DNA of 64,000 nt from NCBI RefSeq assembly GCF_002266465.3, contig NZ_CP029427.2:6760501-6824500 (forward strand), in the 5' to 3' direction. The position numbers and the translations under genes are program-made. Shown here piece after piece: positions 57,650 to 64,000 of the stretch. The first letter of the stretch is position 1; every line of letters starts with the position of its first letter. This DNA comes from Bradyrhizobium symbiodeficiens (lineage in GTDB: Bacteria > Pseudomonadota > Alphaproteobacteria > Rhizobiales > Xanthobacteraceae). Under the pieces are notes generated by a model. It searched no databases. It was not told where the DNA came from and saw nothing but the letters and a program-made list of their open reading frames with translations.

Positions 57650-59364
57650 TCGACGATACCGGTACCGCGTCGGAGGATGCCAACGCCCGGAAATGGAAAA
57701 TCGCCGTCATCGACGACGATCCGGCCGTGCATGACGGCACCCGTTTTGCCCTCTCGGATTACAGCCTGAACGGCCAGGGCCTGGAGATCCTGTCGGCGCA
57801 TTCCGCGGCCGAAGGCCGCAAGCTGATGGCCGCGCACAACGACATCGCCGCGGTGCTGCTCGACGTCATCATGGAGACCGACGTCGCCGGCCTCGAGCTG
57901 GTCGAATACATCCGCAACGAGCTCAAGAACGAGACCGTGCGCATCATCCTGCGCACCGGCCAGCCCGGCCAGGCGCCTGAGCGGCGCGTGATCGTGCAGT
58001 ACGACATCAACGACTACAAGGCCAAGACCGAGCTCACCGCCGACAAGCTGTTCACCTCGCTGACCGCGGCGCTGCGCTCCTATCAGCAGCTCGAGCGCAT
58101 GCTGCAGACCAGGCGCGGGCTCGAGATCATCATCGACGCGGCCTCGACGCTGTACGACTTCAAGTCGATGCAGCGGCTCGCCGAGGGCGTGCTGACCCAG
58201 CTCGCCTCGCTGCTCAACGTCGATTGCGCCGGTATCCTGGTTTTGCGCGACAATGGCGGCATCGACCCCGAACTCTCGGTGCTCGCCGGCAGCGGCTGCT
58301 ACAGCCGCTTCATCGGCACCACCTCGTCGAAGGCGCTCGACCCCGATCTGCGCGCGATGGTGGAAGCCGCCTTCCAGGGCCGCAAGAACGAATTCGCCGA
58401 CCACCGCAGCGTGATCTATCTGCGCACCGGAAGCGGCCGCGAGGTGGTGGTGCTGCTGCAGGCCGAGCGCGAATTGTCCGAGACCGACCGCTCGCTGGTC
58501 GAGATCTTCTCCTCCAGGCTATCGATCGCGTTCGATAACGTCATCCTCTATCAGCAGCTCCAGGATGCCAACACCCAGCTGGAGGACCGCGTCGCCCAGC
58601 GCACCCGCGCCTTGATGCAGGCCAACCGCCGCCTGTCGGCGCAATGGCTGCGGCTGCAGCGCGCCAACGGCTTCAAGAACGAGATCCTGGGCACGGTCGC
58701 GCACGACCTGAAGAACCCGCTCGGGGTCATCCTCGGCCGCACCGAGATGCTGAAGGAGCTGATCTCGACCGGCGCCTCGGAAAGCGGCGTGGTCGCCCAG
58801 GTCGACCACATCCGCGACGCCACCAAGCGCCTGACCACGATGGTCGACCATCTGATCTCGGACGCGATGGCCGACGCCTTCGACATCACCATCCGCCGCG
58901 AGCCGGTCGACGTCGCCGCTTTGGTCAAGGAGGTCGCCGAGGCCAACCAGCCGCTCGCCGTCAACAAGCAGCAGGCGATCGGCGTCACCGCGCCGCCCAA
59001 CATTGTCACCATGTGCGACACCGACCGCATCCGCGAGGCCATCGACAACCTCATCAGCAACGCCATCAAATACTCGCCGATCGGCGGCAGGATCGACGTG
59101 GTCGTCAGCCACGAAGGCAGCGAGACCATCGTCCGTGTCAGCGACGAGGGCGCCGGCCTGTCACCGGAGGATCTCGGCCGCCTGTTCGGCCGGTTCCAGC
59201 GGCTGTCGGCCAAGCCGACCGCCGGCGAAAGCTCGACGGGCCTCGGGCTCTCCATCGTCAAGCGCATCGTCGACATGCATGGCGGCGAGGTGACCGCCGA
59301 CAGCGAGGGCCCCGGCAAGGGCTCGACCTTCACCATCACCCTCCCCGCGACCGAACTGCCGTGA
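57619..59364 (+). CDS. Receiver-DUF3369-histidine kinase hybrid
   Basis: This 581-residue cytosolic protein has an N-terminal receiver (about 30-150, phospho-Asp 82 in AAVLLDVIMET), a DUF3369 middle domain (about 160-320), then a HisKA/HATPase core with phospho-His 362 in GTVAHDLKNPLGV, NLISNAIKYSPIGG (about 475-488) and STGLGLSIVKRIVDMHGG (about 535-552). The receiver-first order is that of an intermediate relay kinase. It overlaps the DctB-type kinase upstream by 31 bp and is followed by a response regulator 4 bp downstream. Confidence 0.92.
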   Translation: MAEQDDVLHLIDDTGTASEDANARKWKIAVIDDDPAVHDGTRFALSDYSLNGQGLEILSAHSAAEGRKLMAAHNDIAAVLLDVIMETDVAGLELVEYIRNELKNETVRIILRTGQPGQAPERRVIVQYDINDYKAKTELTADKLFTSLTAALRSYQQLERMLQTRRGLEIIIDAASTLYDFKSMQRLAEGVLTQLASLLNVDCAGILVLRDNGGIDPELSVLAGSGCYSRFIGTTSSKALDPDLRAMVEAAFQGRKNEFADHRSVIYLRTGSGREVVVLLQAERELSETDRSLVEIFSSRLSIAFDNVILYQQLQDANTQLEDRVAQRTRALMQANRRLSAQWLRLQRANGFKNEILGTVAHDLKNPLGVILGRTEMLKELISTGASESGVVAQVDHIRDATKRLTTMVDHLISDAMADAFDITIRREPVDVAALVKEVAEANQPLAVNKQQAIGVTAPPNIVTMCDTDRIREAIDNLISNAIKYSPIGGRIDVVVSHEGSETIVRVSDEGAGLSPEDLGRLFGRFQRLSAKPTAGESSTGLGLSIVKRIVDMHGGEVTADSEGPGKGSTFTITLPATELP

Positions 59365-59368
59365 AGCC

Positions 59369-60106
59369 ATGACCCAAAGCCAGCACATCATGATCGTCGA
59401 CGATGAAGCCCCCGCCCGGGAGATGGTCGGCGATTATCTCAAGATGCACGGCTTCGCCGTGACGCTGTGCGACGGCGGCAAGTCGCTTCGCGCAGCGATC
59501 CAGGGCCGCATGCCCGACCTCGTCGTGCTCGACCTCAACATGCCCGAGGAAGACGGCCTCTCGATCATCCGCGACCTCAAGAGCCGCATCAACGTGCCTG
59601 TCATCATGCTGACGGCAACCGCGAGCCCGATCGATCGCGTGGTGGGGCTGGAGCTCGGCGCCGACGATTACGTGGCCAAGCCCTGCGAGCTGCGCGAGCT
59701 GATGGCGCGCATCCGCTCGGTACTGCGCAGGAGCGTGCCGGCCAGGGCCGCGGCGCCCGAAGCTGCAGCCGCAAAGTCGGACAAGGAGCAGCTGGTGCGC
59801 TTCGGCACCAAATGGCTCGACCTCGAAGCCCAGGCCTTGCGCGACGACGAGGGCAACGAGCATCCACTGACCGCGTCCGAGTTCGGGCTCCTGAAGGTGT
59901 TCGCGGCCAATCCGAAGCGCGTGCTGTCGCGCGAGCGGCTGCTCGAACTCGCCAATGCGCGCGACGCCGAAGCCTTCGACCGCGCGGTGGATCTCCGCAT
60001 CATGCGCATCCGCCGCAAGATCGAGCCGGATCCCGCCAAGCCCGCCGTGATCCGCACCATCCGCGGCGGCGGCTACCTGTTCTCGCCCGCTGGCGAGAAG
60101 GCTTAA
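59369..60106 (+). CDS. OmpR-type response regulator
   Basis: This 245-residue regulator has a receiver domain (about 5-118) with Asp55 in LVVLDLNMPEEDG and Lys in DYVAKPCELREL (about 105). The C-terminal winged HTH (about 145-240) is of Trans_reg_C type: LTASEFGLLKVFAANPKRVLSRERLL and AVDLRIMRIRRKIEPDP then IRGGGYLFS. It is the probable output of the three-protein relay and ends the operon. Confidence 0.94.
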   Translation: MTQSQHIMIVDDEAPAREMVGDYLKMHGFAVTLCDGGKSLRAAIQGRMPDLVVLDLNMPEEDGLSIIRDLKSRINVPVIMLTATASPIDRVVGLELGADDYVAKPCELRELMARIRSVLRRSVPARAAAPEAAAAKSDKEQLVRFGTKWLDLEAQALRDDEGNEHPLTASEFGLLKVFAANPKRVLSRERLLELANARDAEAFDRAVDLRIMRIRRKIEPDPAKPAVIRTIRGGGYLFSPAGEKA

Positions 60107-60127
60107 AGGCGGACGGCAAATACAGCT

Positions 60128-60293
60128 GTCATCCCGGGGCGCGCGCAGCGCGAGCTATGATGCGCAATTGCGCATCTGAGGATCCATAACCACAGAGTGT
60201 GGTGATGACGCCGAGCTGGTAACTTCGAGTCTTCGTCAAACTGCTCCCTGGGATTATGGGTCCCGGGCTCGCTTCGCGCCCCGGGACGACAGG
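60128..60293. repeat. GTCATCCCGGGGCGC...CGGGACGACAGG repeat region
   Basis: The segment contains GTCATCCCGGGGCGCG at the left and GCGCCCCGGGACGAC at the right as inverted complements, with an interior TGCGCAATTGCGCA palindrome. It is related to 51731-51858. Together with the next 268 bp up to the ECF gene (which hold the inverted repeat at 60412-60444) it accounts for the 455-bp gap, with no gene that I can support. Confidence 0.75.
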
Positions 60294-60411
60294 AAAGTGC
60301 CTGGCGCGACCGAACGCCCAACCCAAAAATTCGTTCCCGGCGGTTCAGAGCGCCTCCAACCCCCCACTCCCGTATTTTCCGCACATTGAAATTCCACGCT
60401 TTTTTCCCCCG

Positions 60412-60444
60412 ATTGTTTCGTCGCGCCCCTTCCGACGAAACAAT
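60412..60444. promoter_or_regulatory. Inverted repeat ATTGTTTCGTCG/CGACGAAACAAT upstream of the ECF gene
   Basis: ATTGTTTCGTCG (60412-60423) and CGACGAAACAAT (60433-60444) are perfect 12-bp complements around a 9-bp spacer, 118-150 bp before the sigma-factor start codon. A single copy of the same half lies after the gene (61240-61251). The pattern suggests a binding site or promoter shared by both flanks of the ECF gene. Confidence 0.6.
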
Positions 60445-60561
60445 TTGGCGGCGCACGAAACCATTTTCCGCTTTTCGTGCAGACGTCCCGAAACGTTGGC
60501 TCATTAACACTTTGATCCAAGGAAACGCCGCTCGGTTGCGGCGCTACGGGGAGCCAAGTCA

Positions 60562-61173
60562 ATGCGGAACGTCATCGCCATCAACGCCCAGGCCAGCCAG
60601 AGCATCATCGCCGCTCAGGCGACTTCGGACGATATGCTTCTCGAGAGCATTGCCGACGGCAACCGGACGTCGATGCATATCCTTTATTGCCGCCACAATG
60701 TGCGGGTGTACCGCTTCATCCTGCGCATCGTGCGCGACGCCACCGCGGCGGAAGACCTCGTCAGCCAGGTGTTCCTGGACGTGTGGCGGACCGCAGGCCA
60801 GTTCCAGGGCCGCTCGCAGGTTTCGACCTGGCTGCTGTCGATCGCCCGCTTCAAGGCGCTGACCGCGATGCGCCAGCGCCGCTTCGAGGACATCGACCAG
60901 GAGGACGTGCGCCAGATTCCCGACGGTTCCGATACGCCGGAGACGTCGCTCGACCGCAGCGACACCAGCGCCATCCTGCGCGCCTGCGTGCAGAAGCTGT
61001 CGCCCGCGCATCGCGAGATCATCACGCTCGTCTACTACCACGAGAAGTCGGTGGAGGAGGTCGGCCAGATCATCGGCATCCCGCAGAGCACGGTGAAGAC
61101 GCGGATGTTCTACGCCCGCAAGCAGCTGGCCGAATTGCTTAAAGGAGCCGGCGTCGAGCGTTTCGCCGCCTAA
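60562..61173 (+). CDS. ECF-family RNA polymerase sigma factor
   Basis: This 203-residue sigma factor has region 2 (about 30-105: HNVRVYRFILRIVRDATAAEDLVSQVFLDVWR, TWLLSIARFKALTAMR) and region 4 (about 140-195: KLSPAHREIITLVYYHEKSVEEVGQIIGIPQSTVKTRMFYARKQLAELL). There is no adjacent anti-sigma gene visible on either side, though partners may lie elsewhere. GGGGAG stands upstream of the ATG. A strong terminator lies downstream at 61337. Confidence 0.93.
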   Translation: MRNVIAINAQASQSIIAAQATSDDMLLESIADGNRTSMHILYCRHNVRVYRFILRIVRDATAAEDLVSQVFLDVWRTAGQFQGRSQVSTWLLSIARFKALTAMRQRRFEDIDQEDVRQIPDGSDTPETSLDRSDTSAILRACVQKLSPAHREIITLVYYHEKSVEEVGQIIGIPQSTVKTRMFYARKQLAELLKGAGVERFAA

Positions 61174-61239
61174 GGTCAACGAATTCAGAGGGATAGGGCC
61201 GCCGATCTGGCCCCTCCCCGGACACGGAAGTGTTACCGC

Positions 61240-61251
61240 CGACGAAACAAT
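61240..61251. promoter_or_regulatory. CGACGAAACAAT half-site downstream of the ECF gene
   Basis: CGACGAAACAAT is identical to the right arm of the inverted repeat at 60412-60444 and continues TTGAAACAAAGC. It lies in the 462-bp gap between the ECF gene and ccdA, which contains the terminator at 61337 and the repeat at 61406, and otherwise no gene that I can support. Confidence 0.5.
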
Positions 61252-61336
61252 TGAAACAAAGCACAACATCAGGCGGAAAAACTTCCCTCCTATAAATCTC
61301 ACATACGGTTTCGTTAAACCTCCCAAGACCTCCAGC

Positions 61337-61370
61337 GACCCGGACGATGCCCCCGTCCGGGTCGTTTTGT
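61337..61370 (+). terminator. Rho-independent terminator after the ECF gene
   Basis: GACCCGGACG and CGTCCGGGTC form a perfect 10-bp stem around a 7-bp loop, followed by GTTTTGT. This is a good intrinsic terminator for the sigma-factor transcript, 164 bp beyond the stop codon. Confidence 0.85.
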
Positions 61371-61405
61371 ATTTGGAGGCCCGAGGTGGCCGCCGCAGGC
61401 TCCCG

Positions 61406-61530
61406 CCTCTCCCGCTTGCGGGAGAGGCCGACGCGTAGCGGCGGGTGAGGGTTCTCTCCTCTGGGGGAGTATCCCGTTGTGGAAGCACCCTCTCCCCAAC
61501 CCTCCCCCGCAGGCGGGGGAAGGAGCGCAC
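61406..61530. repeat. Composite CCTCTCCCGC...GGAAGGAGCGCAC repeat, copy C
   Basis: This 125-bp element has the same block order as the copies at 48585 and 52885: CTCTCCCGCTTGCGGGAGAG, GGGTGAGGG, CCCTCTCCCC and CCCCCGCAGGCGGGGG, then GAGCGCAC. It is a third genomic site for the same family. Confidence 0.88.
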
Positions 61531-61635
61531 CGTCTCCGTGACCCGAGCGCCGCCCCCGTCACGAAGGCGTGACGCCGCGTAACGACATCCCACCTGCCTC
61601 CGAACCACCCTCGTGACCTCCATCACGAGTGCGCC

Positions 61636-62334
61636 ATGTTCGAACTTCTCTTCGCCGTCCTCGCCGGCATCCTCACCATCGCCGCGCCCTGCACGCTGCC
61701 GATGTTGCCGATCCTGCTCGGCGCCTCGATCGGGCGCGCGGGACATTTGCGGCCGGCGATGATCGCGCTCGGCTTCGTGCTGTCGTTCTCGGCGACCGCG
61801 CTGCTGCTGGGCGCGATCACGCGGCTGTTCGATTTCGATCCGAATGTGCTGCGCGAGGCGGCGTCGATCCTGCTGCTCGGCTTCGGCCTTTTGATGCTGT
61901 GGCCGGCGCCGTTCGAATGGCTGTCGAGCCGGCTCAACGGCTGGCTCGATCTGGGCAATTCCAGCGCCACCCAGCGCGAGGGCGCGCTCGGCGGCCTCAT
62001 TCTCGGCACCACGCTCGGGCTGGTCTGGACGCCCTGCGCCGGGCCCGTGCTCGGCTCGATCCTGACCCTGGTTGCGACGTCGACGAATGCCGCCTGGGCC
62101 GGCACGCTGCTGATTGCCTACGCCATCGGTGCGGCGATCCCGATGCTGGCGATCGCCTATGGCGGACAGGCCGCAACCACGCGGGTGCGCAGCCTCGCGC
62201 GGATATCGCCGCGGCTTCAGCAGGGCTTTGGCGTCGTCGTGATCGGCTTCGCGGTCGCCGCCTATTTCCAATACGACACGCTGATCGTGGCGTGGCTCAC
62301 CGGCTTCTATCCCACCGGCCAGATCGGCCTGTGA
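61636..62334 (+). CDS. ccdA: Cytochrome c biogenesis/disulfide relay protein CcdA
   Basis: This 232-residue membrane protein has six hydrophobic helices. It carries the two relay cysteines of the family, in APCTLPMLPILLGASIGR split near residue 17 and TPCAGPVLGS near residue 134, both in the P-C-x-x-P context. CcdA carries electrons from cytosolic thioredoxin across the membrane. The redoxin gene 31 bp downstream is the probable periplasmic acceptor. Confidence 0.93.
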   Translation: MFELLFAVLAGILTIAAPCTLPMLPILLGASIGRAGHLRPAMIALGFVLSFSATALLLGAITRLFDFDPNVLREAASILLLGFGLLMLWPAPFEWLSSRLNGWLDLGNSSATQREGALGGLILGTTLGLVWTPCAGPVLGSILTLVATSTNAAWAGTLLIAYAIGAAIPMLAIAYGGQAATTRVRSLARISPRLQQGFGVVVIGFAVAAYFQYDTLIVAWLTGFYPTGQIGL

Positions 62335-62365
62335 TCATCCCTCATCATCACCGGAGGACGCTTCC

Positions 62366-62929
62366 ATGACTTTCAAATTGCTCGCCGTCTCGGCCGCCCT
62401 GATCGGCATCACCGTCACCGGCGCGGTCATCCCCGGCATCTGCGAGGAGGCCGCGCGCGCCACGCCCGTCGTCACCGCGGCCGCAGGCCAGCAGACCGCG
62501 CCCGATTTCACCGGCATCAACAACTGGTTCAACTCGAAGCCGCTGAGCCTGGCAGACCTTCGCGGCAAGGTCGTGCTGGTCGACTTCTGGACCTATGGCT
62601 GCGTCAACTGCGTCAACACGCTGCCGCACGTCACCGATCTCTACGCCAAATACAAGGACAAGGGCCTCATCGTGGTCGGCGTCCACACGCCGGAATTTCC
62701 GTTCGAGCACTCGGCCTCCAACGTCCAGGCCGCGCTGAAGCGCCACGGCATCACCTATCCGGTGGCGCAGGATAACGATTCGAAGACCTGGAATGCCTAC
62801 CGCAACCAGTATTGGCCGGCCCAATACATCATCGACCAGAATGGCAAGATCGTATTTCAGCACGCGGGCGAAGGCCGCTACGAGGAGATCGACCGCACCG
62901 TGGCGCGGCTGCTGAATGCGAACAGCTGA
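62366..62929 (+). CDS. Periplasmic thioredoxin-like protein (redoxin), DipZ-C-terminal-like
   Basis: This 187-residue protein has a membrane anchor or signal (about 1-30, FKLLAVSAALIGITVTGAVI) and a TlpA-like domain starting FTGINNWFNSKPLSLADLRGKVVLV. The active site is C-V-N-C (WTYGCVNCVNTLPH, about residues 82-85) rather than C-x-x-C of typical TlpA, as in the C-terminal part of DipZ. GVHTPEFPFEHS and WPAQYIIDQNGKIVFQHAGEG follow. CcdA plus this protein correspond to a split DipZ. GGAGGA precedes its ATG. Confidence 0.9.
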   Translation: MTFKLLAVSAALIGITVTGAVIPGICEEAARATPVVTAAAGQQTAPDFTGINNWFNSKPLSLADLRGKVVLVDFWTYGCVNCVNTLPHVTDLYAKYKDKGLIVVGVHTPEFPFEHSASNVQAALKRHGITYPVAQDNDSKTWNAYRNQYWPAQYIIDQNGKIVFQHAGEGRYEEIDRTVARLLNANS

Positions 62930-62967
62930 TGTCGTACGGGTTAGACAAAGAGTCCTATAGGATAAGA

Positions 62968-62999
62968 GCCCGGCATGGGTCATCATGCATAGGCCGGGC
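62968..62999 (+). terminator. Hairpin after the redoxin gene
   Basis: GCCCGGC and GCCGGGC form a 7-bp GC stem around an 18-bp loop, with ATG/CAT able to extend it. No T run follows, so it is a weak or factor-dependent terminator, or a transcript-end hairpin, before the cytochrome oxidase leader. Confidence 0.4.
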
Positions 63000-63023
63000 G
63001 CGATAGTATAGCTGAGCAGCGAG

Positions 63024-63073
63024 ATCGGCGCCCCCGCAGCCCACAACTTTCGCGTTGTGACGGGAGCGCCGAT
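63024..63073 (+). promoter_or_regulatory. Leader hairpin that includes the start codon of the oxidase gene
   Basis: ATCGGCGC (63024-63031) pairs exactly with GCGCCGAT (63066-63073), and inside it CACAAC (63042-63047) pairs with GTTGTG (63054-63059) around TTTCGC. The outer 3' arm covers the last bases of the ribosome-site spacer and the first two bases of the ATG at 63072. Opening of this hairpin could regulate translation. Confidence 0.5.
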
Positions 63074-64000
63074 GCTATCGAACCTTGATCCCATCGTACT
63101 CGCACGAGCGCAATTTGCCTTCACGATGTCGTTCCACATCGTGTTTCCTGCGTTCTCGATCGGGCTTGCAAGTTATCTTGCGGTGCTGGAAGCCCTCTGG
63201 CTGTGGACCGGCCGCGAGGTATTCCTCAACCTGTTCCACTATTGGCTGAAGATCTTCGCGATCGCGTTCGGCATGGGCGTGGTGTCGGGCATCGTGATGT
63301 CCTACCAGTTCGGAACCAACTGGTCGGTGTTCGCCGACAAGACCGGACCGGTCATCGGTCCGTTAATGGCCTACGAGGTGCTGACCGCGTTCTTCCTCGA
63401 GGCGGGCTTCCTCGGCGTCATGCTGTTCGGTCTCGAACGCGTCGGCCCGCGGCTGCACTTCGTCGCGACGCTGATGGTCGCGATCGGCACGCTGATCTCG
63501 GCGTTCTGGATCCTCTCCGCCAATTCGTGGATGCAGACCCCGGCCGGCTACGCAATCAATCCCGACGGCCAGTTCGTGGTCGCCGACTGGTTCAAGGTGA
63601 TCTTCAATCCGTCCTTCCCATACCGCCTCGTGCATATGGTGCTCGCCGCCTACCTGACGACGTCGCTCGTGGTCGGCGCGGTCGGCGCATATCACCTGCT
63701 GCGCGACCCGCATCTTGCCGGCCCGCGGGTGATGTTCTCGATGGCGATGTGGATGGCGGCCCTGATCGCGCCGATCCAGATCCTGGCCGGCGACCAGCAC
63801 GGCCTGAACACGCTGGAGCATCAGCCGGCCAAGGTGATGGCGATGGAAGGGCATTACCAGAGCCACAAGGACGGTGCGCCGCTGATTCTGTTCGGCCTGC
63901 CCGATCAGGAGGCCGGCCGGGTCGACTACGCGATCGAGATCCCGAAGCTGTCTTCGCTCATCCTCAAGCATTCCCTCGATGCGCCGCTGGCGGGACTTGA
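63072..64000 (+). CDS. Cytochrome bd-type quinol oxidase subunit I (CioA/CydA), 5' part
   Basis: The frame from ATG 63072 runs open to the window end (309 codons). MLSNLDPIVLARAQFAFTMSFH gives the N-terminal helix with a heme-ligand His (about residue 22); FGTNWSVFADKTGPVIGPL, FFLEAGFLGVMLFG and HMVLAAYLTTSLVVGA follow as in CydA. The Q-loop start GDQHGLNTLEHQPAKVMAMEGHYQ is present, while the extra Q-loop insertion of E. coli CydA cannot be judged yet. The sequence fits the cyanide-insensitive CioA group. GGGAG lies five bases upstream of the start. Confidence 0.93.
   Translation, partial: MLSNLDPIVLARAQFAFTMSFHIVFPAFSIGLASYLAVLEALWLWTGREVFLNLFHYWLKIFAIAFGMGVVSGIVMSYQFGTNWSVFADKTGPVIGPLMAYEVLTAFFLEAGFLGVMLFGLERVGPRLHFVATLMVAIGTLISAFWILSANSWMQTPAGYAINPDGQFVVADWFKVIFNPSFPYRLVHMVLAAYLTTSLVVGAVGAYHLLRDPHLAGPRVMFSMAMWMAALIAPIQILAGDQHGLNTLEHQPAKVMAMEGHYQSHKDGAPLILFGLPDQEAGRVDYAIEIPKLSSLILKHSLDAPLAGL

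Noticed and set aside
60107..60561. Short frames in the 455-bp gap before the ECF gene
   Set aside because: They are translations of the palindromic repeat and AT-poor leader, have no ribosome site, and are not consistent with the organism's codon use.
1..64000. tRNA, rRNA, phage attachment site or insertion-sequence transposase
   Set aside because: No cloverleaf-like tRNA, rRNA segment, transposase frame or flanking direct repeat was seen by eye; a covariance-model search would be needed to exclude small RNAs.

Overview
The window is GC-rich, densely coded alphaproteobacterial chromosome. The gene set (hybrid box pathway for benzoate, a bjaR/bjaI-type quorum-sensing pair, a kaiC-kaiB-HWE kinase operon, a CYP199A-like P450, many LIV-type ABC transporters) and the characteristic intergenic palindromes point to Bradyrhizobium or a close Rhodopseudomonas relative. 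This is an inference from gene content; no rRNA or other marker gene is present.

Layout. 1-12.4 kb: end of a short-chain dehydrogenase, then the box pathway: boxB and boxC (minus strand), a small lower-GC island of unknown genes (about 3.9-5.7 kb), a DUF309 gene, an alpha/beta hydrolase, benzoate-CoA ligase, and the divergent regulator boxR coupled to a truncated hemoglobin. AraC, VOC and transglutaminase-like genes follow. 12.4-20.8 kb: a KefB-type antiporter, an IclR regulator divergent from a Rieske oxygenase that is followed by a glutamine-synthetase-like ligase, then a MarR-MFS efflux operon with a double palindromic operator. 20.8-26.8 kb: a livFGMH transport operon preceded by a triple TGCA BoxR-type operator, then a LuxI/LuxR pair with a perfect 20-bp lux box. 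27-32.2 kb: kaiC, kaiB and an HWE histidine kinase, followed by a shikimate/quinate dehydrogenase gene flanked by decayed remnants (a LysR fragment and a binding-protein/dehydroshikimate-dehydratase fusion fragment). 32.2-41 kb: two LIV-type binding proteins, NDH-2, a CYP199A-like P450 with a divergent MarR, and feruloyl-CoA synthase with a divergent MarR and a palindromic operator. 41-51.7 kb: atzF facing a minus-strand cluster that holds a dipeptide-type ABC transporter, atzG, atzE, atzH and a GntR regulator; no ring-opening amidohydrolase is visible. 51.8-60.1 kb: a phosphotransferase-fold protein, an orphan UgpB-like binding protein, and a TRAP-type binding protein followed by two histidine kinases and a response regulator, probably a sensory system. 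60.1-64 kb: an ECF sigma factor, ccdA plus a redoxin, and the start of a cytochrome bd-type oxidase gene.

How it works together. Much of the window handles aromatic acids: uptake (livFGMH, carrying BoxR-type sites), CoA activation (benzoate-CoA ligase, feruloyl-CoA synthase), ring epoxidation and opening (BoxB, BoxC), and para-substituted benzoate oxidation (CYP199A-like). A second theme is nitrogen scavenging from carboxylated ureas (AtzE/F/G/H). The most useful new observations are the shared TGCA-N6-TGCA operators that tie the box genes to a distant transporter, a 32-codon gene that overlaps both neighbours inside the dipeptide transporter operon, and a TRAP binding protein that has no permease but sits with a multi-kinase phosphorelay.
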